Notes: generated by a model from the letters alone, not told the origin. Shown: positions 8,541 through 18,112, counted from the first letter of the stretch. The stretch: DNA of 64,000 bases from Paraburkholderia ultramafica (GCF_902859915.1 NZ_CADIKK010000016.1:62001-126000), one strand, 5' to 3'. A program made the numbers and translations.

Positions 8541-9392
8541 ATGACTGATGCACTTGATGGCGTGCGCGATCACTATCGCGCGAGCGGCCTGACCGAGCGG
8601 CTGAAGATCGCGCTCGCGGTCTTCGGGCCGGAGGATCAGCGGCTCACACCGCAGCAACTGGGCGCGCTCGACCAGTTTCACACCCGTGGGTTTGCCGCCA
8701 CCGCCGAGCTTGCCAAATTGGCCGGGATCACCGCCGACATGTCGGTGCTGGACGTCGGTTCGGGCGTTGGCGGGCCGGCCCGTTTTCTGGCTGCAACCTA
8801 TGGCTGCCGGGTGACGGGTATCGACCTCAGCGAGCCGTTCGTGGATGCCGCGCGCTATCTCACCCAGCGCACAGGGCAGAGCGAACAGGTGTCGTTTCGT
8901 ACCGCCAGCGCGCTGGAACTTCCCTTCGACGACAGCCGTTTCGACGTCGTATTGCTGCAGCACGTGGCGATGAACATCGCCGATCGCGCACGACTTTACC
9001 GGGAGATCCGGCGCGTGCTGAAGTCAGGCGGCAGGTTCGCGACTTTTGACGTCGTCGCAAACGGCGTTGAACCGCACTACCCGGTTCCTTGGGCCCGGAC
9101 ACTGGCCACGAGCTTTCTCCTGACGGCCGACGCAACACGCGAGGCAATCGAAGAAGCTGGTTTCAGCACGCTGGCATGGCAAGACGACACGGAGGCCGCC
9201 AAGGCCTGGATCACCCAACTGCGTGCGTCGGGGCCGCCACCCTCGCCGAATCTTGGCGTGGTGATGGGGCCGGACTTCGCGCAGCTTGCCAGCAACCTGG
9301 GGCGAAATCTCCTGGAAGGCCGACTCGGCATCCTCACCGCGGTGTTCGAGGCCGCATCCGCGAAGACCCGAATTCAGCAGGAGAACCGCTGA
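8541..9392 (+). CDS. Class I SAM-dependent methyltransferase
   Basis: A 283-aa cytosolic methyltransferase. Motif I is VLDVGSGVGGPAR at about residues 71-83, the SAM-binding acidic residue follows in VTGIDLSEPF, and motif III/IV is FDVVLLQHVAMNI, giving a Methyltransf_11-type fold like UbiE or sarcosine/tocopherol methyltransferases. ATG 8541 is chosen because of GGAGGAA upstream; longer in-frame starts have no such site. Its stop overlaps the next gene's start (TGATG at 9390-9394), showing translational coupling. The substrate is unknown, perhaps a small metabolite handled with the two downstream membrane proteins. Confidence 0.9.
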   Translation: MTDALDGVRDHYRASGLTERLKIALAVFGPEDQRLTPQQLGALDQFHTRGFAATAELAKLAGITADMSVLDVGSGVGGPARFLAATYGCRVTGIDLSEPFVDAARYLTQRTGQSEQVSFRTASALELPFDDSRFDVVLLQHVAMNIADRARLYREIRRVLKSGGRFATFDVVANGVEPHYPVPWARTLATSFLLTADATREAIEEAGFSTLAWQDDTEAAKAWITQLRASGPPPSPNLGVVMGPDFAQLASNLGRNLLEGRLGILTAVFEAASAKTRIQQENR

Positions 9393-10222
9393 TGACCGCT
9401 GCCTCTGTTCCCGCCGGTATCGTCGCGCCGCGGCCGGCCTGGCGCAGCCTGCTTTGGCTCATCCCGTTGGTGGTGCTGTGGATTGCGTTGATCTACTGGA
9501 AGCCGATTATTCCGACCAGCGGCGTTCCGACCACAGCCCATCAGCTGATGGCCCACGGGCTTGTTGCGGTCGGTTTGTGGCTCGGCCTCGAAAGCACCGA
9601 CCTGACGCCGGGCCAACGCCGCTCGACCTGGCTGGCGGTCATGCTCCCAGACACGCTTTGGTTCGCTGTTGCCTGGAGCGCAGCGATCAATGGCGTCTTC
9701 CGCACCGGCGCCTCACCGTTGCCGTGGTTGCCGATGGCGATCTTCCTGCCGGTGGTGATCGGCGCGCCGCTGTTGCTGTTGTCGAAGCGGGTGGGGCAGG
9801 TGCTCGATGCGATGCCCGCGACCTGGCTGGTCGCTCTTCAGCTTTACCGGATATTCGGCGGCTGGGCTCTCGCTGCGTGGCTGCATGGGGTGCTGCCAGG
9901 CGTGTTCACGTTGCCGGCGGGAATCGGCGATGTGTTGACCGGCCTGTTCGCCGTGCCGGCGGCAATCGCTGTGGCGAGCGGCACAGCTCAAGGGCGCAAG
10001 GCGGCGATCGCCTGGAACATCTTCGGCCTCGCCGACTTCGCGGTCGCGATTGCGTTGGGGATTATCACCTCGCCCGGCCGGTTCCAGTTGATCGTTCCGA
10101 ACGTGCCGGGCATCGGCGCCGGCGCTTATCCGGATGTGCTAACCCCTGCGTTCGTGGTGCCAAGCTCGATCCTGCTGCACGCGCTGTCGCTGCGCCAGTT
10201 GATCCGGCGACGCGCCGGCTGA
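9392..10222 (+). CDS. Polytopic membrane protein, function unknown
   Basis: A 276-aa inner-membrane protein with about seven hydrophobic helices (RSLLWLIPLVVLWIALIYW near residues 15-33, several more between 50 and 210, a last one near 240-262). The start ATG overlaps the stop of the methyltransferase and is preceded by CAGGAGA. No domain name can be assigned. It is coupled to the methyltransferase and followed by a second membrane protein, suggesting one operon. Confidence 0.8.
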   Translation: MTAASVPAGIVAPRPAWRSLLWLIPLVVLWIALIYWKPIIPTSGVPTTAHQLMAHGLVAVGLWLGLESTDLTPGQRRSTWLAVMLPDTLWFAVAWSAAINGVFRTGASPLPWLPMAIFLPVVIGAPLLLLSKRVGQVLDAMPATWLVALQLYRIFGGWALAAWLHGVLPGVFTLPAGIGDVLTGLFAVPAAIAVASGTAQGRKAAIAWNIFGLADFAVAIALGIITSPGRFQLIVPNVPGIGAGAYPDVLTPAFVVPSSILLHALSLRQLIRRRAG

Positions 10223-10271
10223 TCTCCTTCCTATCCTTCAATGCGTCAGACAACACCTGACAGGAGGCAAC

Positions 10272-10793
10272 ATGTCACCGGACCTTCTTTTCCAATTGCA
10301 GCTCGTTCTAGGGTACGTCGCGTGGCTGCTCTGCTTCCGTGCATACGTCTGGCCCAGGCTCAAGTCGTTGGACCCATTCGACGCCCAACGCGCCATCGCC
10401 ACCTTGCACAGCTTCCGGTTCTTCGGTCTGGTCTTCATTCTGCCGGGCGTCGTCAGTCCCGAACTGCCTGCCGGCTTTGCCGTGTTCGCCGCATACGGTG
10501 ACTTGGCAACGGGAGTTCTGGCGATGCTGGCGCTACTCACAGCGCGGATGCGCCCACTCTTCTGGTTGTTCGTCGTAGCCTTCAATCTTGTGGGAGCGAC
10601 CGACCTCATCCTCGACTACTACCACGCTATCCAGTCCGATCTTCCTGCGCGCGCGGGAGAGCTGGGGGCGATGTACGCGATTCCGATCATCTACGTGCCG
10701 GTGCTGATGATTACCCATGTTGCCGCCTTCTATTTGCTGCTGCGCCCCCAGTCCAAGGCGGCTCGGAGCGACTTGTCTTTCCGTGAGTCATGA
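10272..10793 (+). CDS. Five-helix membrane protein, function unknown
   Basis: A 173-aa inner-membrane protein with about five hydrophobic helices (LQLVLGYVAWLLCFRAYV; FFGLVFILPGVV; GFAVFAAYGDLATGVLAMLA; LFWLFVVAFNLVGATDLILD; IPIIYVPVLMITHVAAFYLL). The ATG follows CAGGAGGCAAC. It lies 49 bp after the previous membrane-protein gene and is the last gene of the LysR-divergent unit. Function is unknown. Confidence 0.8.
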   Translation: MSPDLLFQLQLVLGYVAWLLCFRAYVWPRLKSLDPFDAQRAIATLHSFRFFGLVFILPGVVSPELPAGFAVFAAYGDLATGVLAMLALLTARMRPLFWLFVVAFNLVGATDLILDYYHAIQSDLPARAGELGAMYAIPIIYVPVLMITHVAAFYLLLRPQSKAARSDLSFRES

Positions 10794-11099
10794 CATGACC
10801 AAGGCGTAGCCTGCTTCCAGCAGGCAGGCGGCGATGACCGAAGGGGGGCTGCACGCTCTTGAGCGTGTTGCGCGCGGCAGCGTTCAATCCGGTGAAGCGG
10901 CCCGGGCGGAATGCCGGGCGTCGCGAGATCGGCCAGCCCCGTATGGACCGTCGGCGCAGACTCACAGGCGCACGAGAGCGGTGACCATCCAGCGGCACCG
11001 ATGATGCTCTGTCCGACTAACCGCAATCGGCCACCTACGGACGTTGGCCCGGGCTCGCGTTTGCAGGTTCGAGCGTCTGCTCCCACCCAAGCAACGGAC
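10794..11099. other. Gene-free stretch
   Basis: No gene or clear signal is seen between the membrane-protein stop and the glutamine amidotransferase fragment. Minus-strand open frames here are Arg-rich shadows or scrambled continuation of the fragment. Confidence 0.5.
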
Positions 11100-11426
11100 C
11101 TCGGTCGAGCCCTCGATCGATCCGAAGAGTGCTGGATCGATGCTCAACATCAAGTCGCGATGCACAGCGCGGTAGCTGCGAATCAGGCCGTTGTGAGCGA
11201 ACAACCACTGGTTATGGCGAAACGGATGACAGTTGGATTCCTGCGCCGGCGTCTCGGTTGCCGCGCGGATATGTGCGACGAAGAGCGGTGAATGAATCGC
11301 TCGTGCTGCTTCACGTAAATTTTGGTCGTTCCATGCGGGGTTTATGCTGCGGTAACGAAACGGGGCTTCATGTGGTCAGCCGTATAAGCAGATGCCAAAG
11401 CCGTCACGGTTGGTCGTCGTTGCCCC
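11100..11426 (-). pseudogene. Class II glutamine amidotransferase (YafJ-type) fragment with internal stop
   Basis: In a single minus-strand frame the translation reads GATTTNRDGFGICLYG, a TGA stop (11376-11378), then NPAWNDQNLREAARAIHSP, LFVAHIRAATETPAQESNCH, WLFAHNGLIR and SIDPALFGSIEGSTE. These are successive conserved blocks of class II glutamine amidotransferases related to YafJ. The N-terminus with the catalytic Cys2 and the C-terminal half after GSTD are missing. It lies just downstream of the hybrid kinase on the same strand. Confidence 0.8.
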
Positions 11427-11484
11427 CATTCGGCAGGGCCGACATCTGGCGAACGCACGTCGGGCAACAGCCGGCCATGAGGTC

Positions 11485-14313
11485 TCATTCGCCCGTCCTT
11501 TCCAGATATTGCTCGACGAAGCGGAGGATTGCCTTGGACTGGTAATCCTTGGCCAGCTGGCAAAGGTGGTCGGCGAAAGGACGATAGCGCTCATCAAGCT
11601 CGGTCAGGTGTGTGGCGTATTGCACGATGGCACGCATGTCGCCCAGTCTCGCCAGGTGGTGCAGCGCGTCGATCTCCCCCGGCGGCGGCGCGACCAGGAT
11701 CCCGGTGGAAGGATCGGCGGTCGGTACAGCCGTTCGGCCAGGTTCGGTGGCTTGCGTCTCTTGAACTTCGTCACGCCACTCGATATTCAGGAGGGCCGCG
11801 ACCTGCGATAACAGCGCACTGAAGTCGACCGGTTTTGACAGAAAGGCGTTCGCACCAGCCGCCAGGCTTTTCGCCGTATCGCTCCCCGAGGCGCCGGCGG
11901 AGACTGCGACGATGGGCAGATCCTTGAACTCCGGCATTTCGCGCAGGCGGCGCGTGGCTTCGAGCCCATCCATCCCGGGCATGACGACATCCATCAGGAC
12001 GAGCGCCGGCCGCAGGGCTTTGGCTTTCTCCAACGCTTCCAGTCCGTTGCCGGCCTCCGCCATGTCGAAGCCAAGCTGGCCGAGCATATCGACCGCCACG
12101 GCACGGTTTTCCGCCACGTCATCCACGACGAGGACGGTCTTGCGCGGCCCCTTGTAGCCGCTTACCGTCGATTCGGGCGGGACGACAGCCGCCTGAGGCG
12201 TCACCACCGCGACGTTCAGCGCGAACGAAAAGGTGCTGCCAGCGCCAACGCGGCTCTCGACGTGGATCTCGCCACCCATCAGGCGCACGAGCCGCCGGCT
12301 GATGGAGAGGCCCAGTCCCGTGCCGCCAGACCGGTGCCGAGCGTCGCTCACCTGCCCGAAAGGTCGGAAGATTGCCTCCAGACGCGCTGCGTCGATGCCG
12401 ATGCCGGTGTCCTGTACTTCGAAACGCAGCCGCGCGGGCGCGACGAAACCGACGCGCAGACGCACACTCCCTTCCTCGGTAAATCTGATTGCGTTGGAGA
12501 GCAGGTTGAGCAGCACCTGGCGCAGCCGGCCTTCGTCGACCCGTACGCCCGCGGGCAGATCGGGTGCCATCTCGCAAGCGAAGGCCAAGCCCTTTTCCGC
12601 AGCCTTCACCCGCATCGTCTCGGCGATGAAGTGGATGAACCGGTCGAGCGGAACATCGGAGAGGTTGAGCTCCACCTTTCCGGCCTCGATTTTGGCCATA
12701 TCAAGGATGTCGTTGATGAGCGTAAGCAGGTGTTCGCCGCTGCGCTGGATCACCGTGAGCCCGTCGATCTGGCGTTGATCGAGGCTCCTGTCGCGCTTGA
12801 GGATCTGAGCGTAGCCGAGAATTCCGTTCAGCGGCGTGCGCAGCTCGTGGCTCATGTGCGCAAGAAAGTCGCTCTTGGCCTGATTGGCCGCGTCAGCGTG
12901 CTCCTTGGCGACGGCCAGCTCAGCCGTTCGTTCGAGGATCATCTCTTCGAGGTGCTCGCGATAGCGCCGCAGTTCTTCTTCGGCACGCTTGTGCTCCGTG
13001 ATGTCGCGTGAGATGCCGAGCAGGAACTGCGGTTCACCGTGCACATCGAGGATCGCGATCTTCATCGTGTGCACAAAGCGCGGCCCGTGACGCGTGTGAA
13101 CCGGCTCCTCCGGCACGTCGACCATCTGCCGCGACTCCAGCACCGCACGATCCTTCAGCGCGAAGAACTCGGCCTCCTGTGCCGGAAACAGGTCGTGGAC
13201 GGACTTGCCGATGAGTTCCTCGCGCCGGTAGCCGAGCAGTTGCTCTCCCGCCTTGTTGAAGCGCACGAAGCGCAGCGTCGCCGCATCCTTGACGAAGATC
13301 ATGTCCGGGATGTTTTCGACGATGCTGTTCAGGAAGCACTCGCTCGCACGCACGGCCTCTTCGGCGTGCTGGCGTTCGACGATCTCGGCCGCCTGGCCCG
13401 CAAGCGCCGCGCTGAGTTCGGCCGTGCGCTGCGCGACGCGCGCCTCGAGGTCGGCGTTGAGCTCCTTCAGCGCGTCCTCGGCCTGCCGGCGCTGGCGCCG
13501 GTCTTCAAGGAACTGTTCGACTGCGCGCGCCATGTCGGCAATCTCGTCGCCGCCGTGCACGGGGACGCCGGCTGGCGTACTCTCGGCGTCCCCGTGCCGC
13601 AAGGCGTGACTGACTCGGCGCAGCCGTGCCACGACCTGGCGACCGAGGAATCCGCGGGCGATCAGCCAGGCGAGCAGCAGGCTCACCGCAACTTCGCCGC
13701 TCACCCACCTGCGCGTGCGGTCCGCGCTTTCGGCTAGATCCTGGACCGCTTTACGGTAGTCGCGCGTGAAATAATCCGCCTGCTGGCGCGCCGCGGTGGC
13801 CAGGGCGTCGGCCTGGCGGCGCAGGTCGTCGTCCAGGCTGGCCAATGACGTGCCGGGCCGCGGCGTGGGCGCCGCCGCAGCACCGGCGCCTAGCGCGGTC
13901 TCGCGCACCTGCGCCTCGATGTTGACCGTGTTGCGGAAGCGCTGGCTCGATCGATGCATCTGCAGCGCGTCGACACCGACGTCGTCGCTCGTGGCCGCGG
14001 AGGCGAGGCGGTCTACCAGGCGGTCGAAGGATGCCAACTGTTCGATGATATGCCGATGCGTCTCGCGCACGGCGTCGACCGTATCGTCACTGGACAACTG
14101 CAACGCCAGGCGCTCGATCATCAGGGTGCGCTGCGCGAGGTCCTGTGCATCCTCGTGGTGCGCCAGCCGGTCTTCGGCCAACTGGCGGATCGCGTGGGCC
14201 GAACCGGCCAACGAGTAAAGGGTCGTGGCACCGACCGCGACCACCAGGGCAGCGAGGCACGAAACCACGAGCGCGAACTGCGCGGTGAGCGACTGTGGGA
14301 GCGAAAGTTTCAC
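11485..14313 (-). CDS. Hybrid sensor histidine kinase with receiver domain (TorS-like layout)
   Basis: A 942-aa inner-membrane kinase. It has TM1 at about residues 10-35, a helical periplasmic sensor (36-200), TM2 (203-222), HAMP (223-275), a coiled coil, PAS (320-445), and HisKA with the phospho-acceptor H489 in HMSHELRTPLNG. The ATPase domain carries N607 of the N box and DTGIGI at 635-640. The receiver domain has D775 in LVLMDVVMPGMDG and K827. The last 65 residues are helical without an obvious HPt His. The GTG start overlaps the stop of the upstream binding-protein gene by 4 bp (GTGA), implying tight coupling and joint sensing. No HPt or DNA-binding response regulator lies nearby, so the output target is unknown. 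Confidence 0.93.
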   Translation of the reverse strand: MKLSLPQSLTAQFALVVSCLAALVVAVGATTLYSLAGSAHAIRQLAEDRLAHHEDAQDLAQRTLMIERLALQLSSDDTVDAVRETHRHIIEQLASFDRLVDRLASAATSDDVGVDALQMHRSSQRFRNTVNIEAQVRETALGAGAAAAPTPRPGTSLASLDDDLRRQADALATAARQQADYFTRDYRKAVQDLAESADRTRRWVSGEVAVSLLLAWLIARGFLGRQVVARLRRVSHALRHGDAESTPAGVPVHGGDEIADMARAVEQFLEDRRQRRQAEDALKELNADLEARVAQRTAELSAALAGQAAEIVERQHAEEAVRASECFLNSIVENIPDMIFVKDAATLRFVRFNKAGEQLLGYRREELIGKSVHDLFPAQEAEFFALKDRAVLESRQMVDVPEEPVHTRHGPRFVHTMKIAILDVHGEPQFLLGISRDITEHKRAEEELRRYREHLEEMILERTAELAVAKEHADAANQAKSDFLAHMSHELRTPLNGILGYAQILKRDRSLDQRQIDGLTVIQRSGEHLLTLINDILDMAKIEAGKVELNLSDVPLDRFIHFIAETMRVKAAEKGLAFACEMAPDLPAGVRVDEGRLRQVLLNLLSNAIRFTEEGSVRLRVGFVAPARLRFEVQDTGIGIDAARLEAIFRPFGQVSDARHRSGGTGLGLSISRRLVRLMGGEIHVESRVGAGSTFSFALNVAVVTPQAAVVPPESTVSGYKGPRKTVLVVDDVAENRAVAVDMLGQLGFDMAEAGNGLEALEKAKALRPALVLMDVVMPGMDGLEATRRLREMPEFKDLPIVAVSAGASGSDTAKSLAAGANAFLSKPVDFSALLSQVAALLNIEWRDEVQETQATEPGRTAVPTADPSTGILVAPPPGEIDALHHLARLGDMRAIVQYATHLTELDERYRPFADHLCQLAKDYQSKAILRFVEQYLERTGE

Positions 14314-15443
14314 GGGCGTTGCCAGATGTGGCGATAGATGTCGCGATAGCCGTTGGCGGGATCGTAGATCAGACGATCGCCGCCGTCCGCGGCCATGTTG
14401 TCCGCCGTCACGAGATGCACCGGAAACACGTAACCCGTGACGCCTTCCCCGGCGAAGAGCCGGTTCATCTCGTCGACCAGTTGCCAGCCGTGCAGATTCA
14501 GGGGTTCGGCCACCGTGCCCGTCTGGAACGTGCCCGTCCGGATGCGCAGGAAGGCGGACTCGCTGCCGTCGCCGGCCGACAGCATGGCGATGGCGGTGTT
14601 CGGCATTCCGGCCTGGGTCAGCACCGGGGCGGCGTAGTCAAAGTAGATGTCGTTGATAGCCAGCGCATACGTCCAGTGTTTGCTGTAACGCGCGAGCAAG
14701 GCGCGTGTCGTGTCCGGCATCAGTTCCTGGCTGCGTGAGATCGCCACGTCGCGCACTTCGAGCAAGGTGCAGCCGCTGCACGCGCGCACGACGGCAGCCA
14801 TGGCATCCGCCTTGTCTTTCGCAATCTGGAAATTGGAGTCGGTGAAGATGACGACTCCCGCATGCCCGCCGGACTGCACGATGGCCGCCAGCGCGGTCAC
14901 GCGCGCGACCTCGAGCGGATTCGTCGCCACGTTCATCGCCGCGGGCGTGCCGGGCACCGATCCGGCGTGGGCCGCGACATGCCAGCCCACGATCGGAATG
15001 CTCCGCTCGGCAAACGGCTGCAGCCCGGGCAGCAGGGCATGTACATCGCCACCGACAATGATCAGACCATTTGGACGACTTGCCAACGCATTCGCAAGCA
15101 TCTTCAGCCGCAGGTCCGGCGTGCCGCTGGAGTCGAGTATCTTCACGCGCCAGCCGATGACCTTGGCCGCCTCCAGCACACCGTCGACGACGCCGACGAT
15201 GCCGCCGTTGCGCAAATCCTCGGCGACGACGGCGATGCGTTTCCCAGGTTGGGCGCGCGGCCCGTTGCGCGGCCCGTTCCAGGGTGCAGCAGGTTGCGCC
15301 GCGGCATCGACGACGCGCTTCGCTTCGGCCAGGTAGTCCCTCGCGGCGACCGCGGCCCTGGGCACGGGGGCAGTCGGTATACCCGGCGCCGCGGCGGCCG
15401 ACAGCATACACGCGCATGCCCATGCCAGAAGCAAGCCCCTCAT
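14310..15443 (-). CDS. Periplasmic sugar-type (Peripla_BP_4/TorT-like) binding protein
   Basis: A 377-aa exported binding protein. The start ATG 15443 gives a signal peptide (MRGLLLAWACACMLSAAAA). The mature part has the two-lobed RbsB/TorT pattern: RIAVVAEDLRNGGIVGVVDG, NGLIIVGGDVHA, PIVGWHVAAHAG, YALAINDIYFDYA and a ligand-hinge AEPLNLHGWQLVDEMNR near the C-terminus. There are no permease or ATPase genes beside it. Instead the hybrid kinase gene overlaps it by 4 bp, so it most likely presents a ligand to the kinase's periplasmic domain, as TorT does for TorS or LuxP for LuxQ. Confidence 0.88.
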   Translation of the reverse strand: MRGLLLAWACACMLSAAAAPGIPTAPVPRAAVAARDYLAEAKRVVDAAAQPAAPWNGPRNGPRAQPGKRIAVVAEDLRNGGIVGVVDGVLEAAKVIGWRVKILDSSGTPDLRLKMLANALASRPNGLIIVGGDVHALLPGLQPFAERSIPIVGWHVAAHAGSVPGTPAAMNVATNPLEVARVTALAAIVQSGGHAGVVIFTDSNFQIAKDKADAMAAVVRACSGCTLLEVRDVAISRSQELMPDTTRALLARYSKHWTYALAINDIYFDYAAPVLTQAGMPNTAIAMLSAGDGSESAFLRIRTGTFQTGTVAEPLNLHGWQLVDEMNRLFAGEGVTGYVFPVHLVTADNMAADGGDRLIYDPANGYRDIYRHIWQRP

Positions 15444-15654
15444 GCTGTTCCCCAAGGGCCCCATCGAGGTTGATTGACCGCTATTGACGACGTACCCAAA
15501 TGCCGCTCGCAGGGTGACCCTGCGAATAGAATAGTACATCCCGATGGCCGCTTGTCATCGGTCATCCGCTGCCACCTCGCGCGGGGCGGAGCGATGACCG
15601 TTCGCCAGTTCGATTGACGCAACTGGAGTGACGGATTTGTGGTTTGGTGACGCC

Positions 15655-15906
15655 TCACTCCTCGACGACATCCACAGGTACGCCTGACACAACCTTCACG
15701 CTGCTCATGCTCACCAGCGTTTTGAAGCGTTTGACATTGTTGTTGGAGAAAAAGAGCTCTCTCGTGAGCTCTGTGTACTGGTCCATGTTGCGCACATTCA
15801 ATACCAGCACGAAGTCCCATTCTCCGGCAACGTAATAACACTGCGCAATCAGGGCGCACTGCGCGAAGGTGCGTTTCATCGAGGCGAACACACGGACGAC
15901 GATCAA
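15655..15906 (-). pseudogene. Lrp/AsnC family regulator, C-terminal fragment
   Basis: The frame encodes the ligand-binding RAM half of an Lrp/AsnC regulator (CYYVAGEWDFVLVLNVRNMD, then VKRFKTLVSM). In-frame sequence upstream (LQHDIQQKVCTVDELIVVRV) does not contain the N-terminal HTH. The only start is a weak TTG. It is judged a truncated, probably inactive gene. Confidence 0.7.
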
Positions 15907-15959
15907 CTCATCGACGGTGCAAACCTTCTGCTGGATGTCGTGCTGAAGCGCATTGCAGC

Positions 15960-16252
15960 GACTTGATGGCGATACTCATCTGGTCCATCGATGTGTCTTG
16001 CAGGTAACGCGATGTCGGTTGATCTTCCGGTTGCAGCCATTCGAAAGGTGACGTACCGAGCGGCGGAACCGGGTCGGCTGGAGCCGATCGCGGCTATGCT
16101 GGGTCTGAGGTCGACGCAAGTTCGCCGCGCGTCTGCGCGCGGCCACAGCTGCCATTCGTCTTCGCGGTCGCCTGGTCATTCGAGTGGCTGCGCTGCTCAG
16201 GTCAACGAACCCTCATGAAAGCGCCGCGCCGCGGCGGCGCGCGTCGCCTCGC
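15960..16252. other. Short gene-free stretch
   Basis: Between the AsnC remnant and the small membrane protein only Arg-rich shadow frames are seen, with no recognised motif. Confidence 0.4.
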
Positions 16253-16504
16253 TTACGGGTTGTTCAGAAATCGCAAATAGAAGGCTGCAAACACGAGGAC
16301 AATGCCGACGTTCAGGAGTCCGGCAGTTATCAGACGGACCCATCGATCGATACATTCTTGATAATACGGATGAGCCTGAAGCCGCCGTAACCTGATGTTT
16401 TGCCATGCGTTCCCCAGCCTGGGTTTGCTTGCGAAAGGCAGATGCTTTCGCATGAATGCATTAGGGTCTAACTTTTTTGACCGACACACAGGAGCGAACA
16501 TCAT
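16253..16504 (-). CDS. Small single-pass membrane protein, hypothetical
   Basis: An 83-aa basic protein with one C-terminal hydrophobic helix (residues about 59-79, LITAGLLNVGIVLVFAAFYL) and a basic N-terminal half (MRKHLPFASKPRLGN, NIRLRRLQAHPYYQECIDRW). There is no good ribosome binding site at the first ATG, and an internal ATG at residue 18 is also possible. Local base composition is less GC-rich than the neighbours. It could be a real gene or a tail of a lost one. Confidence 0.4.
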   Translation of the reverse strand: MMFAPVCRSKKLDPNAFMRKHLPFASKPRLGNAWQNIRLRRLQAHPYYQECIDRWVRLITAGLLNVGIVLVFAAFYLRFLNNP

Positions 16505-16600
16505 GGGGTCACACCTTGATCTTGCCGCGCTTTACCTTGAGGGCGGACGTTGCCCCCGGAGACCCGACTGACGTCAATGCATCGCCGTCGCGACTGCCGG

Positions 16601-17608
16601 TCAATAGGTCTGGTCGGCGACAACCCGCGCGACTGTTTCCAGCGATCGCTTGAGCGTGGCCAGGTCGACGGAGCCAATCGCCAATCGAATCGCGTGAGGC
16701 ACGTGAGTCGACGTCGAGAACGGCAGGGCTGTCGACACCGAAACCCGCTCGCGCATCAACGCCATCGCAATCGCGTCCGCGCGAACCTCCTGCTCCAGAG
16801 GAATCCAAACGAAGTACGACGCAGGATGGCTGATCCGCTTGAGCCGGCCCAGAGTTTCGGCGGCAAGGTTCTGACGCATCGTGGCATCGCGCCGCTTGTC
16901 CTCTTCAAGCCGGGCTACCGTGCCGTCCTCCATCCAGCCGCAGGCGATGGCCGTCATGGTCGCCGGGGTGTTCCAGGTCGTTGCCCGGATCGCTCGTTCG
17001 AGCCTGGGAACCCACTCGCGCGGCGCACGGACGAAACCGACGCGCAGCCCTGTCGCGACGCTCTTCGACAGGCTCGACACATAGACCGTGATCTCCGGAG
17101 CAAGCGATGCCAACGGAGGCGGCGCGCCTTCAGCCAGGAAAGCGTAGGCCGCGTCCTCGATGAGAATCAGTCCATGTTGCCGAGCGATGGTGACGAGTTC
17201 CCGGCGTCGCCTCGCGCTCATCACCCAGCCAAGCGGGTTGTGCAGCGTCGGCATCGCATAGACGGCGCGTACCCGCCGGCGTTTGCACAGGGCCGCCAGT
17301 GCGTCCAGATCGGGTCCGTTGCCGGCGGCCGGGATCGGCGCGAGTTCCAGTCGACTGGCCTCGGCAGCAAGCTTGAATCCCGGGTAAGTCAGCGCGTCCA
17401 CCGCCACCACGTCGCCGGGCTCGAGTAACGCCATGGCGGTCGTCGTCAGCCCGTGCTGCGCGCCGCTCACGAGCAAGGTGGTTTCGACCGTTGCCGGGAG
17501 ACCCCGGCTAGCCAGATGGCGCGCCACTGTCGCCCGTTCGTGCTCGCGCCCGCCTTGAGGCTGGTATCGAAGCAGGGCTTCCAGGTCACCTGCGGCCGCG
17601 AGCTGGCG
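16601..17608 (-). pseudogene. MocR/PdxR-type PLP aminotransferase domain lacking its GntR HTH
   Basis: About 335 residues of a fold-type I aminotransferase as found in MocR regulators: LLRYQPQGGREHERATVARH, SGAQHGLTTTAMALLEPGD, AMPTLHNPLGWVMS, then SSLSKSVATGLRVGF with the PLP-binding Lys. In MocR proteins a GntR winged helix precedes this. Here homology stops at about 17608, where the opposite strand carries the end of a DJ-1/PfpI gene. The open frame continues to 17785 only as antisense of that fragment. The DNA-binding domain has therefore been lost in a rearrangement. A free-standing aminotransferase cannot be excluded, but no credible start is seen. Confidence 0.75.
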
Positions 17609-17857
17609 TGCACGGACCTGACCAGCAAGCCGTGGGTCGAAGAGGCCGGCATAGCTGTGCTCAACCAGCCGTTCGTGGCGAAGGGGAACGTCGCGACCGC
17701 AGGCGGGTGCCTGTCGTCGCAGTATCTGGCGGCCTGGTTCATCGCGCGGCTGGAGAGTGTCGAGGCTGCACGCAGCGCGATTCACTATGTCGCCCCAGTC
17801 GGAGAGAAGGAGACCTACGTGACGCGCGCAATGGCGAACATTTCGCCATTCCTCTAA
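17568..17857 (+). pseudogene. DJ-1/PfpI family protein, C-terminal fragment
   Basis: The plus-strand translation (SKPWVEEAGIAVLNQPFVAK, GNVATAGGCLSSQYLAAWF, LHYVAP-like IHYVAPVGEKE, RAMANISPFL and stop) matches the C-terminal half of DJ-1/PfpI-type proteins of Burkholderiaceae. The N-terminal half with the nucleophilic Cys elbow is missing. Its left edge abuts the truncated aminotransferase on the other strand, marking a deletion or inversion junction near 17600. Confidence 0.65.
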
Positions 17858-18112
17858 CCTCTGTCGTATGCCATGGACGTTTATCCTCGGGTCTCACACC
17901 TGAAAGCGGTGACTCGCCGGCCGCCGCGCCGACAGCCAGCCTAAGCATCGCATGGCCGCTCGACCTGGCCGCACGAAAAAGGTTACGTCCACACCTGCTT
18001 CGAGAAGGCTGGCGTCGTAATATCAGCCGATAGCAGTGGCGGCTACCACCACCACTTTCATTTTGCCGCCTCCGCGATGAACGCCCACGCAAGCTGGATT
18101 GATTGACGCACC

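Noticed and set aside
10911..11291. Plus-strand 126-codon frame
   Set aside because: Antisense of the glutamine amidotransferase fragment, whose minus-strand reading is clearly the true one.
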